Assembly: GCA_016708905.1 (NCBI GenBank)
Contig: JADJEV010000002.1
Location: 398,166 to 462,165, forward strand
Direction: 5' to 3'
DNA: 64,000 nucleotides
Source of the DNA: Candidatus Methylophosphatis roskildensis
GTDB taxonomy: Bacteria; Pseudomonadota; Gammaproteobacteria; Burkholderiales; Rhodocyclaceae
Shown here: piece after piece, positions 26,564-35,188 of the stretch
Numbering within the stretch: position 1 is the stretch's first letter
Layout: each line of letters starts with the position of its first letter
Notes under the pieces: generated by a model
Database searches by the model: none
What the model was told of the DNA's origin: nothing
Seen by the model: only the letters and a program-made list of their open reading frames with translations
Translations under genes and position numbers: made by a program

Positions 26564-27070
26564 GATGTCCTCCTCGGATGTCGAGCCCGAGTTGTACCAA
26601 CCGGGAGACGGCCGAGGCGATGTCTTCTTGTAACGCGGTCCCCCAGATGTGAGCGATAAGCCCAACCAGAACAATGGGTTGTGCATTCAAGAGATCTTGT
26701 AACGGTGCGATCGGAGCGTTACAAGAGATCTGCTGCGCGAGCGACTCCGCCGCCGGCAAGTCCTCTTGTGCGGATTCAGTGGCTGCCCTCGGCAGGGCCT
26801 CTTGCCTTGTGACTTCTGGCGCCGCCACCGCTGCCTTGCGCCGACTGTAACCGGGGTGCGCTGCCCGCCAGGCTTGTACCCGAGCCACCGCTTGTGGTCC
26901 ACGGTGGTAGTCCAAGTTCTCCGCCTTGGCCAACCATTTCGCCTGACTCGCCCGCTTGCTCACCGCCTTGCACGGTGCCAAGCGGCAGTACCGCTGATGC
27001 CGCGCGTTACGCGCCTCCGGAGTAAATCCCCTCCGCAGTTCAGGCATGCGCGCTTCTCCTCTCGTCCCAT
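26454..27070 (-). pseudogene. Zinc-finger protein of the IS21-like transposon, one-base frameshift
   Basis: From ATG 27070 the frame reads MGREEKRACLNCG; a base seems missing in the GGAGGGG run near 27030, after which the sequence continues GFTPEARNARHQRYCRLAPC in the other frame. The Cys pattern C-x2-C ... C-x4-C and position match the gene at 12066. Translation from ATG 27047 would give a product without the first Cys pair. The C-terminal part contains HPGYSRRKAAVAA and runs over TCTTGTAACG-type repeated sites, so its end may not be coding. Confidence 0.6.
26627..26733. repeat. Iterated TCTTGTAACG sites in the IS21-like transposon
   Basis: TCTTGTAACG occurs near 26628 and 26694 and inverted (CGTTACAAGA) near 26717. 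They lie between the zinc-finger and accessory genes, the same place as the TCTTGCAAATG sites at 12356-12526. Confidence 0.55.
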
Positions 27071-27198
27071 GTCGTGTCTCTTGCCAGGTCACAACCCCGG
27101 CTACTACACGATCCTTGAAGAAGACCGAAGAACACACCCAACAGCGAAGAAGACTCCAGCTCGGATACTTCCAGCTGAAGAAAACGAGGAAGAACATC

Positions 27199-27702
27199 CG
27201 GTTTCACATCGTCACCTTTGAACCGGGTTCAGGTCGGCCGCGACATGTCTCGCTCGAATCGAATCGCTACTCCGTCCCGGAGCGTCTGCTCGGCCAGCGC
27301 GTGGCGGTCTACAAACATCCGGCCCAGGTTCATATCCACCATCGCGGTCGCGCGGTGGCGACCCATCCGCGGTTGATCGGCCAACGCGATGCGCGCAGTA
27401 CCGATCCGACGCACCATCCCACGCCCACCCGGGCGCGCCGCACACCCGCGATCGAAGCACAGCTGCTGACCGACAGTCCCGAGCTGCAAGCGTACGCCCG
27501 GGCCCTCAAGCAACGCGGCCGCGGCCGCGCCGGGCGCGCATTGCGACGGTTGCTGGATCTTCAGCGCACCTACCCGAGAGCGCCTTTCCTGGCCGCCGTG
27601 GGTCAGGCCGCGCATTTCGGCCTGTACGATCTGGGACGGCTGGAGAAACTCATCCTGCAACAGGTCGCCGGCAACTTCTTTGCGCTCAACGACGATGCGT
27701 GA
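27199..27702 (+). pseudogene. istA: IstA C-terminal fragment (plus strand)
   Basis: Frame ending at 27702 reads VSLESNRYSVPERLLGQRVA, then HHRGRAVATHPRL and the helical tail YDLGRLEKLILQQVAGNFF. It lacks the catalytic domain. The stop overlaps the following istB. It is opposite in orientation to the IstA pieces at 22.1 and 25.8 kb, so it is either another copy or the product of an inversion. Confidence 0.8.
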
Positions 27703-28483
27703 TCAACTCCACGAACAGCTCGCCCAACTGCGCCTGCGCGGCATCAAGGCCGCACTGGAGGCCGAACTCGATCGGGCCGAACGCGAAGGCTCACCACCTG
27801 CAGAAGTCCTCTGGCGATTGTTGGCCGCCGAACAGGCCCATCGCCGTGAGCAGAGCCTGGCTTACCGCCTGACGCAGGCCAAACTCCCCTGGCGCTGGAC
27901 GCTCGACTCGTTCCCCTTCGAGCGCCAGCCCGGGGTCGATCGTGGCCAGATCCGCGCCTTGGCCGGACTGGACTTCCTGCGCCGTAACGAGAACATCCTG
28001 CTCATCGGTCCGCCCGGTACCGGCAAGACCGGAATTGCCATCGCCCTGCTGCGCGAGGCTTGCCTCAACGGTCACCCCGGCCGCTTCTACAATGCCCAGT
28101 TGCTGCTCGACGAGCTCTATGCCTCGCTCGCCGATCGCTCGACACCGAAGCTGCTCGCGCAGCTCGCCCGCTTCCAACCCTTGCTGATCGATGAACTGGG
28201 TTACCTCAGCCTCAAACCCGAGCAGTCCAATGCCTTCTTCCGCCTGATGGACTAGCGCTACGGTCGGGTTTCCACCGTCATCACGACGAATCTGGAACCC
28301 ACCGCCTGGTACGAGTTGGTCGCCAACAAACCCCTCGTCGACGCCTTGCTCGACCGTCTTCAGCATCGCTGCATCACCATCCGCATCGACGGCCCGTCCC
28401 TGCGCACACCTGAGCCGCCCTCATCCCCGCCTCACAAGAGTCCGTCCAAATCTGCGCGACGCTCGCCCAACTCCTCAAACTAG
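27695..28483 (+). pseudogene. istB: IstB helper ATPase interrupted by an amber codon
   Basis: Starts at ATG 27695 overlapping the istA stop. Walker A LLIGPPGTGKTGIAIAL, Walker B FQPLLIDELGYLSL. TAG at 28253-28255 interrupts FFRLMD-stop-RYGRVSTVITTNL, where the family has Glu; beyond it the frame is intact to TAG 28481, including the sensor and the C-terminal LLDRLQHRCITIRIDG. A single GAG-to-TAG change would explain it. Confidence 0.85.
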
Positions 28484-28758
28484 TCCGCAGCACTATCCGT
28501 TTGGCAAACCCTGGGGCCTCGCCCCAGACCCCACCCTCCCCGGGAGGCAGGCGCCGGGGATGATAAAAACCCATCCCCGGCGCTGCCCCGAGCGTATCTG
28601 CCATCCGCGGCGTCAAGGGGCTTTCGCGGCATAAACGCGGCGATAAAACCGCCGCATTTATTCCACGGTCCCCTTGACCCCTCTCCTGGCATAACACCGC
28701 GCACTTCCTGGGTCCGTTCTGATGAGCACAAGTGGGTCCGTTTCCGTGAGCGTCGAGG
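28484..28758. other. Right end of the IS21-like element with structured DNA
   Basis: No gene. Holds a stem CGCCGGGGATG / CATCCCCGGCG (28549-28580), GTCAAGGGG at 28612 paired with CCCCTTGAC at 28670, and the terminal repeat ending GTGAGCGTCGAGG at 28758 with an internal related copy (GGGTCCGTTCTGATGAGCAC). The same terminus in inverse orientation is at 56307, which defines the element end. Confidence 0.6.
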
Positions 28759-28794
28759 AACAAACCATAGAACACCTTCTCGAACAGTTCCCAC

Positions 28795-30400
28795 GGGTGT
28801 AACTCTCATACTGATGCCCGGCGAGTCGGAAGCGGCACGACGTTTTCGGGGAAGTGAATCTCGCGCCGGTATTGAGCCGAGACGAGCTGCCACGCGGCAT
28901 CGAAGCGCTCGCTCTGCGCCAGCGCACGGAAGGTGAGGATCGCCTGCCCGCCGTCGATGCTCCAGCGTTGCCCCGAGCGTTTCATGCGCTGGGTCACCAG
29001 CGTCTTGCAGGCCGCCTCCACCACGCCCGAGCCGATCGGCAGATTCTCGGCACGCAGTCGCGCATAGTCCATGCGTGCGCGGTTGCGCCGGAAGTACGTG
29101 AGTTCCTGCTTGAGCGCCTTGCAACGGCGCTTGCGGCTGTGATGGTAGGCGAGCGTGCGGATCACCCTGCCCACGCCGTCCTCGGCCTTGAGCAGCAGAT
29201 GGCGGTATTCCTTGAAGCTGGCCTGCGCTTTGGGCGACGTTTCACCATAGACATGACCGAAGGCCCGCCGCAGATGTTCCGCGGCGTGGTAGAAGTCCAC
29301 CACTTCCTCGCCTGGGGGCAGTTCCTTGGCGAGGAACTCCCAGTTGTCGCGCGCCCCATCGGCCACCTTGACCAGTCGTAGTTGCGGTTGGTTCTGGAGC
29401 GCATGTTCGACTTCGGCCACCAGTTGGCGCTTGAGTGTGCACTTCTTCGGCTCGGGCATGCGCGCATGACGCACCGTGCGCAGCCGCTCGCCGGCCCCGT
29501 CATAGTGGCTCAGCGTGCCGCAGCCCACTTCGCGAAATCCCGCTGGCCCCTTGGTGGGCTTGCCCTGCTGTCGGCTTTGTTCGCGTTTGTCCTCGCGCTG
29601 CCCGTCTTTCATCGGCGCCATCACCCCGTCCAGCGAGACCGCAAGCACGGCGGCCTGGGCGAGGGGCGGCGCCTGCTCGCGCAACTGGCTCTCCCACTGC
29701 ATACGATGTTGTTCCCACTTCGCGTCAATCGCCTTGGGCAGTCGGTCCAGGCTGCTGCGTGAGGGGTGCATGCCGCCCAACTCGCCAAACAACTGCTCGC
29801 CTTCGGCCGGCGTCAGATGGGTGACCACCCACAAGCCCATCCGCGCGGCCAGCGGGGTGAAGAACCCCTCGACGATCCCAGCACGCAACTCCAGCGGGCA
29901 TTCGCTCTGCCCGTTGGTGCCCGCCGCACGGTAACGGTGGCGCAGCACCTTCACCGGTCCGGCCGCCGTCATGTATTCGCCGTAGCCGCTGACCACCCGT
30001 CGGTAGAGCACCCCCTCGATCCTCAGCACCGGGAGCGTCACGTCCAGCCGCGCCAGCTCTTCGCCGACAAACTCGCGCTCGGCTTCGGCAAAGCGCCGGC
30101 GCACTTCGCGCTCGAACGCTTCGAACCCTTCTCCATGGTCACTTGCGCAGCGCCTGCGCCCCTCGATAAAACACAATAGGCTCTCCAGCGCCTTGCCGCC
30201 GACACGCGCCTTTTCCTTGAGCGCGCCAACTTTCGCTACACTTTCCATGGGCCAGCCTCCGGTGGTTGTTTCTCGCAAATCCAACCGCCTTCTATCACGA
30301 GGTTGGCCCACCCCCACCCATGCCAGACCAATTTCGTCTGGACACACTATCAGCATACTCATAAGCCATTGATTTTATTATCAACGGTAGACCTACACCC
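28795..30400 (-). mobile_element. ISKra4-family element
   Basis: 1606 bp, ends GGGTGTA (left) and its inverse TACACCC (right), flanked by the 8-bp duplication GTTCCCAC at 28787-28794 and 30401-30408. It split an IS4-type transposase: HRPWE before and LFEKVFYGLF after. Confidence 0.85.
28806..30248 (-). CDS. ISKra4-family transposase
   Basis: 480 residues from ATG 30248, with GGAGG about 10 bp upstream (the frame is open back to 30362). Family hallmarks: MHPSRSSLDRLPKAIDAKWE, AVLAVSLDGVMAPM (first Asp), VKVADGARDNWEFLAKEL (second Asp), and LPIGSGVVEAACKTLVTQRM with the catalytic Glu. The C-terminal VPLPTRRASV is nearly at the element end, so it is apparently complete and potentially active. 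Confidence 0.93.
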   Translation of the reverse strand: MESVAKVGALKEKARVGGKALESLLCFIEGRRRCASDHGEGFEAFEREVRRRFAEAEREFVGEELARLDVTLPVLRIEGVLYRRVVSGYGEYMTAAGPVKVLRHRYRAAGTNGQSECPLELRAGIVEGFFTPLAARMGLWVVTHLTPAEGEQLFGELGGMHPSRSSLDRLPKAIDAKWEQHRMQWESQLREQAPPLAQAAVLAVSLDGVMAPMKDGQREDKREQSRQQGKPTKGPAGFREVGCGTLSHYDGAGERLRTVRHARMPEPKKCTLKRQLVAEVEHALQNQPQLRLVKVADGARDNWEFLAKELPPGEEVVDFYHAAEHLRRAFGHVYGETSPKAQASFKEYRHLLLKAEDGVGRVIRTLAYHHSRKRRCKALKQELTYFRRNRARMDYARLRAENLPIGSGVVEAACKTLVTQRMKRSGQRWSIDGGQAILTFRALAQSERFDAAWQLVSAQYRREIHFPENVVPLPTRRASV

Positions 30401-30680
30401 GTTCCCACGGGCGATGGCCGTTGGCGTAGGACAGCGACGAGCGCGCCGGCGCTTCAATCCCGAGGTGGACCAGCTTGCCCTCACAACTCTTCAGCCCGCC
30501 TTCAATCTCCCGCAGAGAATGAGCGCGGCCCAACTGGCAGAACAGCATGCCAACAAATTGGCTCCTGCTCGACAACCCCTTGCTTCGATATTGCGCTCCC
30601 GTCTGTTTGACCATCCGCTCGAAGTCGGTCCGCGGGATCAGCTTGAGTATCTGGCTGAACATGCTGCATGATGCTTTCAC
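30401..30680 (-). pseudogene. IS4-family transposase, N-terminal fragment
   Basis: From GTG 30680: MKASCSMFSQILKLIPR, IEGGLKSCEGKLVHLGIEA, SYANGHRPWE. Broken by ISKra4, with LFEKVFYGLF continuing at 28794. The catalytic DDE residues lie beyond the break and are missing. Confidence 0.85.
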
Positions 30681-30779
30681 GTTGGGTCTCCTCCGGTCAG
30701 GTGTCGGTGGGTTTGGCCATTCACCAACACCCTACACCTTCGGATGACCCAACGTCATAAGCTGTTTTGGACAACAGTG
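30401..30779 (-). mobile_element. IS4-family element, left-end remnant (copy 2)
   Basis: Almost identical to 8026-8321 in inverse orientation, with the same terminus (TTTTGGACAACAGTG at 30765-30779). It extends further into the transposase (to HRPWE) before ISKra4; 36 bp more of the gene survive at 28759-28794. The terminus abuts another IS4 transposase fragment directly. Confidence 0.85.
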
Positions 30780-31129
30780 TCCTTCGTCGGCACCTCGGCG
30801 AACGCCGTCAAGACCCAAATCTGGACAGCATTGATCTCGATGCTGCTGCTGCGCTACCTGCAAATGTCTTCGCGCTTCGGCTGGAGTCTGGCCAACCTTG
30901 TAGCACTCTTGCGCATGAATCTCTTTACTCATCGCGATCTGATGGCTTGGCTCGACCAACCATTCGCTACGCCGCCCGATCCGCAGGACAACCCGCAGGC
31001 CGTCTTGGCCTTCGCTTGATCTTGGACAGCACCCGCAGGCACGATCTTGATACCCCGTCATAACACGTCCGAAATCCGCGTCAATTCAAGGCAACAGATG
31101 ACCGCTTTCGGCTATCTTGGACAGCAGTG
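30780..31129 (+). pseudogene. IS4-family transposase C-terminal fragment and right end
   Basis: Reads SFVGTSANAVKTQIWTALIS and FGWSLANLVALLRMNLF, the C-terminus of IS4-family transposases, stopping at 31017. The right terminal repeat TATCTTGGACAGCAGTG is at 31113-31129, matching the left end at 8026 in inverse with two or three differences. It is in opposite orientation to the neighbouring copy, so one IS4 inserted into another. Confidence 0.8.
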
Positions 31130-31160
31130 ATCAGGCTGCGAGAATCGACTTCCAAAGCAG

Positions 31161-31184
31161 AACGGCCGGCTAAAGCCGGCCGTT
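31161..31184 (-). terminator. Hairpin terminator after pilQ
   Basis: Perfect 10-bp stem AACGGCCGGC / GCCGGCCGTT with a 4-base loop, 20 bp beyond the pilQ stop and followed on the minus strand by CTGCTTTGG. The T-run is weak but the position fits the end of the pil operon. Confidence 0.75.
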
Positions 31185-31203
31185 CGCGGAGCATCCGAAT
31201 ACC

Positions 31204-33360
31204 TTAGCGCAGGCTAAGCGACTCGCTAATGATGCGCGGCGTGATAAACACCAGCAGTTCGGTCCTGTTGTCGCGGCGCTCCCGGTTCCGGAACAGAAAT
31301 CCCAAATATGGCAAATCTCCAAGGAACGGAATCCTCGTCGTCACATCGCTCACGTCCTGGGTGTAAATTCCCCCAACAACGACTGTGCCGCCGTTTTCAA
31401 TCAGCACTTCGGTTTTGACATGCTTCGTGTCGATGGCAATCCCACTGCCTGTCGAAATCCGCACGTTGGGAGAGTCCTTATTGACATCCAGAATCATGAC
31501 CACCCGCCCGTCAGGCGTGATGTTTGGCTTGACTTTGAGGGACAAGTTCGCCTTGCGGAACGATATGCTGGTCGCCCCCGAGCTTGTCGCCTGCTGATAC
31601 GGAATTTCCACGCCCTGCTCGATCAGCGCCTCGACACCATCGGCAGTTACAACGCGTGGGCTCGAGACGATCTTGCCCTTGCCGTCGGCCTCGAGCGCCG
31701 AGATCTCCAGATTGAGCGCCGCAAATCGGCTCTTGTTGAACAGCGACAGCGCAATTTGCCCCGGGTTCCTGCCTGCGATGCCACCCGCACGCAGGTTGAC
31801 GTTTAGTGCATCGCGGAAGAAATCCGGCTTTGTTTCGATCTGCCCGGTAAAGAAACCCGTCCCGGCGAGGCTGCCGCTTACCAAGGCCTTATCGTAAAAC
31901 GTGACCTTCGTCGTGGTATCGCTTCCGCCAATTGTCTGCTCCCGCGACACCGTACCTTGCAACTCCCTGTACGGGTTGCCCGTCAGTCCCAGTCTCGCAC
32001 CCAGGTTCTTGCTGAACGTGTCCTCCGCCTCGACAATCCGCGCCTCGATCATCACCTGACGGACAGGCACATCGATTTCCTGGATCAGGCGTCGAAGATC
32101 GTCCAACCTGCCACCGGTATCCTGCACAAACAACTTGTTCGTCCGCTGATCGACAACAGCGCTGCCCCGCTTGGAAAGCATCTTCTGCTTTTCATTGGTG
32201 ATGAGTGCCTGCACTGCATCTGCGCGCTGATAATTCAGTTGGAAACTCTCTGTCCTCAGAGGTTCGAGATCGCCAATCTGCGCCTTGGCTTCGAAGTCCA
32301 GTTTTTCCTTTGCCGTCAGCTCATCGCGCGGCGCAATCCAGATCACGTTCCCATTCTTGCGCATGTCCAGACCCTTGGCCTGAAGGATGATGTCAAGGGC
32401 CTGGTCCCACGGAACATCCTTGAGTCGCAGCGTTAGGTTGCCGCTGACCGAATCGCTGGTGATGATGTTGAAGTTGGTAAAGTCGGCGATGACCTGCAGC
32501 ACCGAACGAACGTCGATGTTCTGGAAGTTGAGGGACAACTTCTCGCCCTTGTAGCCGCCGCGGGTTCCCTGAACCAGCTTGTTGGGATCTTCAACGACAC
32601 GCTTTACTTCGATCACGAATTGATTGTCACTCTGATAGGCGTTGTGTTCCCACAAGCCGGTCGGCGTGACGATCATTCGGACGGTATCCCCTTGGGTGAT
32701 CGTGTTGACTGAAGTCACCGGCGTACCGAAGTCGGTTACATCGAGGCGCTTGCGCAATCCCTCGGGCACCGAAGTCTTGAGAAAATCAACAATCAACGAA
32801 CTACCTTGCTGACGTATGTCTATACCGGTGGAGGGATCGGACAAATCTACGACCACCTTGCCTTCGCCGTTGGCTCCGCGCCTGAAGTTTACGCTGCGAA
32901 TCTGGTGCGCCGTAGTCGTACGCGTCTCGGCGAAGTGCGAGACCGCTGGTTGCCCTACCACCGTCGGCGGTAGTGACGCGAGTGTGATGTAAACCGACTT
33001 GTCCTCGATTCGCGTATCGTATGTCGTCATGCGGGAGAGGTTGAGCACGAGCCGAGTGCGATCCCCGACCTGCACGACATTCGCGCTGCGCAGATCGCCC
33101 TCGTTGATCGCTTGAGTGGTCCGACCCAACCCGTTACCGGTAGAGGGGAAGTCGAAAGCGATTCTCGGCGGAGTCGCGACGCTGAATGCTGCAGGCGGAT
33201 TATCCAGCGCCTTCTTCATCATGAGCTTGACGATGGTGCCGCCAGACGATTGCGTCACCTGCATTGAGTCAATGCTGTTTTCCTGGGCAAGCGCTGGTCC
33301 CGCCATGAGGAGAAGCGCCGCGATCGCGACGGTTACGTACTTCATCGTTTCCCTTTTCAT
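31204..33360 (-). CDS. pilQ: Type IV pilus secretin PilQ
   Basis: 718 residues from ATG 33360; ATG 33345 (MKYVTVAIAALL), with AAGGGA just upstream, is the likelier start. Signal peptide, two AMIN domains (residues about 30-250), STN/N0 domain (IDVRSVLQVIADFTNFNII), N1 domain, and the secretin pore (VMIEARIVEAEDTFSKNLGA to VVGGIYTQDVSD). It forms the outer-membrane channel for pilus extrusion and DNA uptake. Start overlaps the pilP stop. In many betaproteobacteria aroK/aroB follow pilQ; here transposon remnants do. Confidence 0.96.
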   Translation of the reverse strand: MKRETMKYVTVAIAALLLMAGPALAQENSIDSMQVTQSSGGTIVKLMMKKALDNPPAAFSVATPPRIAFDFPSTGNGLGRTTQAINEGDLRSANVVQVGDRTRLVLNLSRMTTYDTRIEDKSVYITLASLPPTVVGQPAVSHFAETRTTTAHQIRSVNFRRGANGEGKVVVDLSDPSTGIDIRQQGSSLIVDFLKTSVPEGLRKRLDVTDFGTPVTSVNTITQGDTVRMIVTPTGLWEHNAYQSDNQFVIEVKRVVEDPNKLVQGTRGGYKGEKLSLNFQNIDVRSVLQVIADFTNFNIITSDSVSGNLTLRLKDVPWDQALDIILQAKGLDMRKNGNVIWIAPRDELTAKEKLDFEAKAQIGDLEPLRTESFQLNYQRADAVQALITNEKQKMLSKRGSAVVDQRTNKLFVQDTGGRLDDLRRLIQEIDVPVRQVMIEARIVEAEDTFSKNLGARLGLTGNPYRELQGTVSREQTIGGSDTTTKVTFYDKALVSGSLAGTGFFTGQIETKPDFFRDALNVNLRAGGIAGRNPGQIALSLFNKSRFAALNLEISALEADGKGKIVSSPRVVTADGVEALIEQGVEIPYQQATSSGATSISFRKANLSLKVKPNITPDGRVVMILDVNKDSPNVRISTGSGIAIDTKHVKTEVLIENGGTVVVGGIYTQDVSDVTTRIPFLGDLPYLGFLFRNRERRDNRTELLVFITPRIISESLSLR

Positions 33361-33899
33361 CGCTTAGCCTCCTGCGGCTTTTCCTGCAACAGCATCTTGC
33401 TCGTTCTTTCGGACCAGTCACCGTTGGAGTCCTCTACCAGTTCCTTGAGCGTGATTTCCGTTTCGGTAACGCCTGTTATTACACCGAAATTCTGGCCCAT
33501 ATAGTTCCCTGCCTTGACTTGGTAAAAGGCTTTGTCTGCCTGTACGACGGCCTGTTTCAGTTTTCCCTGAAGTAGCGAACCAACCATCTTGAGAGACTCC
33601 AGCGGATAGGCTTCGAGTGGCTCCCGCCGACGGTTCAGGTCGGGTCGAGGCCCCAAACCCGTCGATGTAGCACGCTTGTCGGGTTCGATTCGCGACGGCG
33701 CGAACGGCGGCACTAAGTTGATCGCATCGTAGGCGACAACCGGAAACGGCTTGATCTCGGGAAGCGGCGGAACCTTGCCCATTAGGTCTTTAGCCGATTC
33801 GTTCATCCATGCCTTGACGTCCTCGTGTTCGCCCTGACTGCAGGCCGACAGGACAACGCAGAGCACAACCACCGATCGCATGCGAAATTCATTCTTCAT
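33357..33899 (-). CDS. pilP: Type IV pilus assembly lipoprotein PilP
   Basis: 180 residues. Lipoprotein signal with the lipobox LSAC (MRSVVVLCVVLSAC), a linker, and the HR/beta domain (VGSLLQGKLKQAVVQADKAF, NYMGQNFGVITGV). It links the PilMNO inner-membrane platform to PilQ. Start is 6 bp after pilO; the stop overlaps the pilQ ATG. Confidence 0.95.
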   Translation of the reverse strand: MKNEFRMRSVVVLCVVLSACSQGEHEDVKAWMNESAKDLMGKVPPLPEIKPFPVVAYDAINLVPPFAPSRIEPDKRATSTGLGPRPDLNRRREPLEAYPLESLKMVGSLLQGKLKQAVVQADKAFYQVKAGNYMGQNFGVITGVTETEITLKELVEDSNGDWSERTSKMLLQEKPQEAKR

Positions 33900-33905
33900 G
33901 GCGCG

Positions 33906-34586
33906 TCACTTGGCCTTGGGCTTCGTAGCGGCCGCCTTGGCGCGGCGCTGTGAAGCCAGTTCCTCTTCATCGAGATAGCGGAAGGTTGTCGCAATCGTTT
34001 CCATCTTGAGTGTCGAACCGCCCCCTGAGCCATCGATCACCACGTTATTCAGCGTGACGATACGTGGCATCTTCGCTACGTCTCCGGCGAACGAACCGAG
34101 ATCATGGTAGCTACCAGTCAGCTTCACGGTTATCGGCAACTCAGCATAGAAATCCTTGACTATTTCAACACCAGGCTTGAAGAGCTCGAATTGCAGTCCT
34201 CTGCCCAATCCGGCCTGATTGATATCGACCAATAGGGATTCCATCTCTGACTTGTTCGGAAGCTGTTTCAGCAATGCGCCGAATTGCCGGTCGATCTCGG
34301 CGAGCTGCTTGCGATGTTCATCGAGGTTCACCGCTTGCCTCTTTTTGCCCAGCCACTCTTCTCTCAGTTTGACTTCCTGCTGCTCCTTCTGCGCATACTC
34401 ATCGATCTGATCCTTCCAGTCGAACCACCATCCTGCCGCGATGATGAGGGCGAGCAACGCCACAAGGATCACGATCTTCGGAACCAACGGCCAGAGCCCT
34501 GGATCCTTCGGATCAAGAGTTCGGAAATCGTCAACCAGCTTGCCCAAGTCGAAGCCGCGCACTCTGTCCATGATTTGCGCGCTCAT
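33906..34586 (-). CDS. pilO: Type IV pilus alignment protein PilO
   Basis: 226 residues: short cytoplasmic N-terminus, one membrane helix (VPKIVILVALLALIIAAGWW), a coiled coil and the ferredoxin-like periplasmic domain with FKPGVEIVKDFYAELPITVK. It dimerises with PilN to form the alignment subcomplex. ATGA overlap with pilN. Basic C-terminal tail (RRAKAAATKPKAK). Confidence 0.95.
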   Translation of the reverse strand: MSAQIMDRVRGFDLGKLVDDFRTLDPKDPGLWPLVPKIVILVALLALIIAAGWWFDWKDQIDEYAQKEQQEVKLREEWLGKKRQAVNLDEHRKQLAEIDRQFGALLKQLPNKSEMESLLVDINQAGLGRGLQFELFKPGVEIVKDFYAELPITVKLTGSYHDLGSFAGDVAKMPRIVTLNNVVIDGSGGGSTLKMETIATTFRYLDEEELASQRRAKAAATKPKAK

Positions 34587-35188
34587 GACTTCTTGCCTCC
34601 CGCGGGCGCGCTATTCCCTTTGGGTAGGGCCTTCCCGTCGTCCGGTGCAGCTCGGGTGATCGTGACGTTCAGGTTGAAGTCGCTCAAGCGTCTTGTCCCC
34701 TGCATGGCAGACTTGATCTCGACCAGATTCGGCTTTTCCAGAAGTGGCGAGGCGTCGAGATTTCGCATCAGCGTGGAAACGCGTGCGTTCGACTGCGCAA
34801 ACCCGGCGATATTGATCTTCAGCCCGCTCTGCTTGACCGCGCGAACGTATACGCCTTCCGGAACCTGCTTTGCCAGCTCATTGAAGAACAGCACGGTCTC
34901 TGCGCGATTGGACTGCAAAGACTCGATCACCCGCTTGCGGGCAAGCAAGGCGTCGGTTTGCTCCTTGAGCCGCTTGATCTCATCGATTTCCTTGTCGAGC
35001 TTTGCGATCTCGGTCTTCAGGAAGGCGTTCTTGGCTTCCTGCGTCGAGATGTATCCGGAAATTATCGTATGCACGGCGATTGCAATCACCGCCCCCAGTA
35101 CCAGAACCAAACCCGCCAGGGCGTAGAACTGCTGCCTGCGGGCACGGCGTTTCTCTTCGCGGTGAGGTAGCAGATTTACGCGGATCAT
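34583..35188 (-). CDS. pilN: Type IV pilus alignment protein PilN
   Basis: 201 residues from ATG 35188 (MIRVNLLPHREEKRRARRQQ), which overlaps the pilM stop; the conserved INLLPHRE-like N-terminus that binds PilM confirms this start. Membrane helix at about 22-45, coiled coil (LKTEIAKLDKEIDEIKRLKE), periplasmic domain. Confidence 0.95.
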   Translation of the reverse strand: MIRVNLLPHREEKRRARRQQFYALAGLVLVLGAVIAIAVHTIISGYISTQEAKNAFLKTEIAKLDKEIDEIKRLKEQTDALLARKRVIESLQSNRAETVLFFNELAKQVPEGVYVRAVKQSGLKINIAGFAQSNARVSTLMRNLDASPLLEKPNLVEIKSAMQGTRRLSDFNLNVTITRAAPDDGKALPKGNSAPAGGKKS

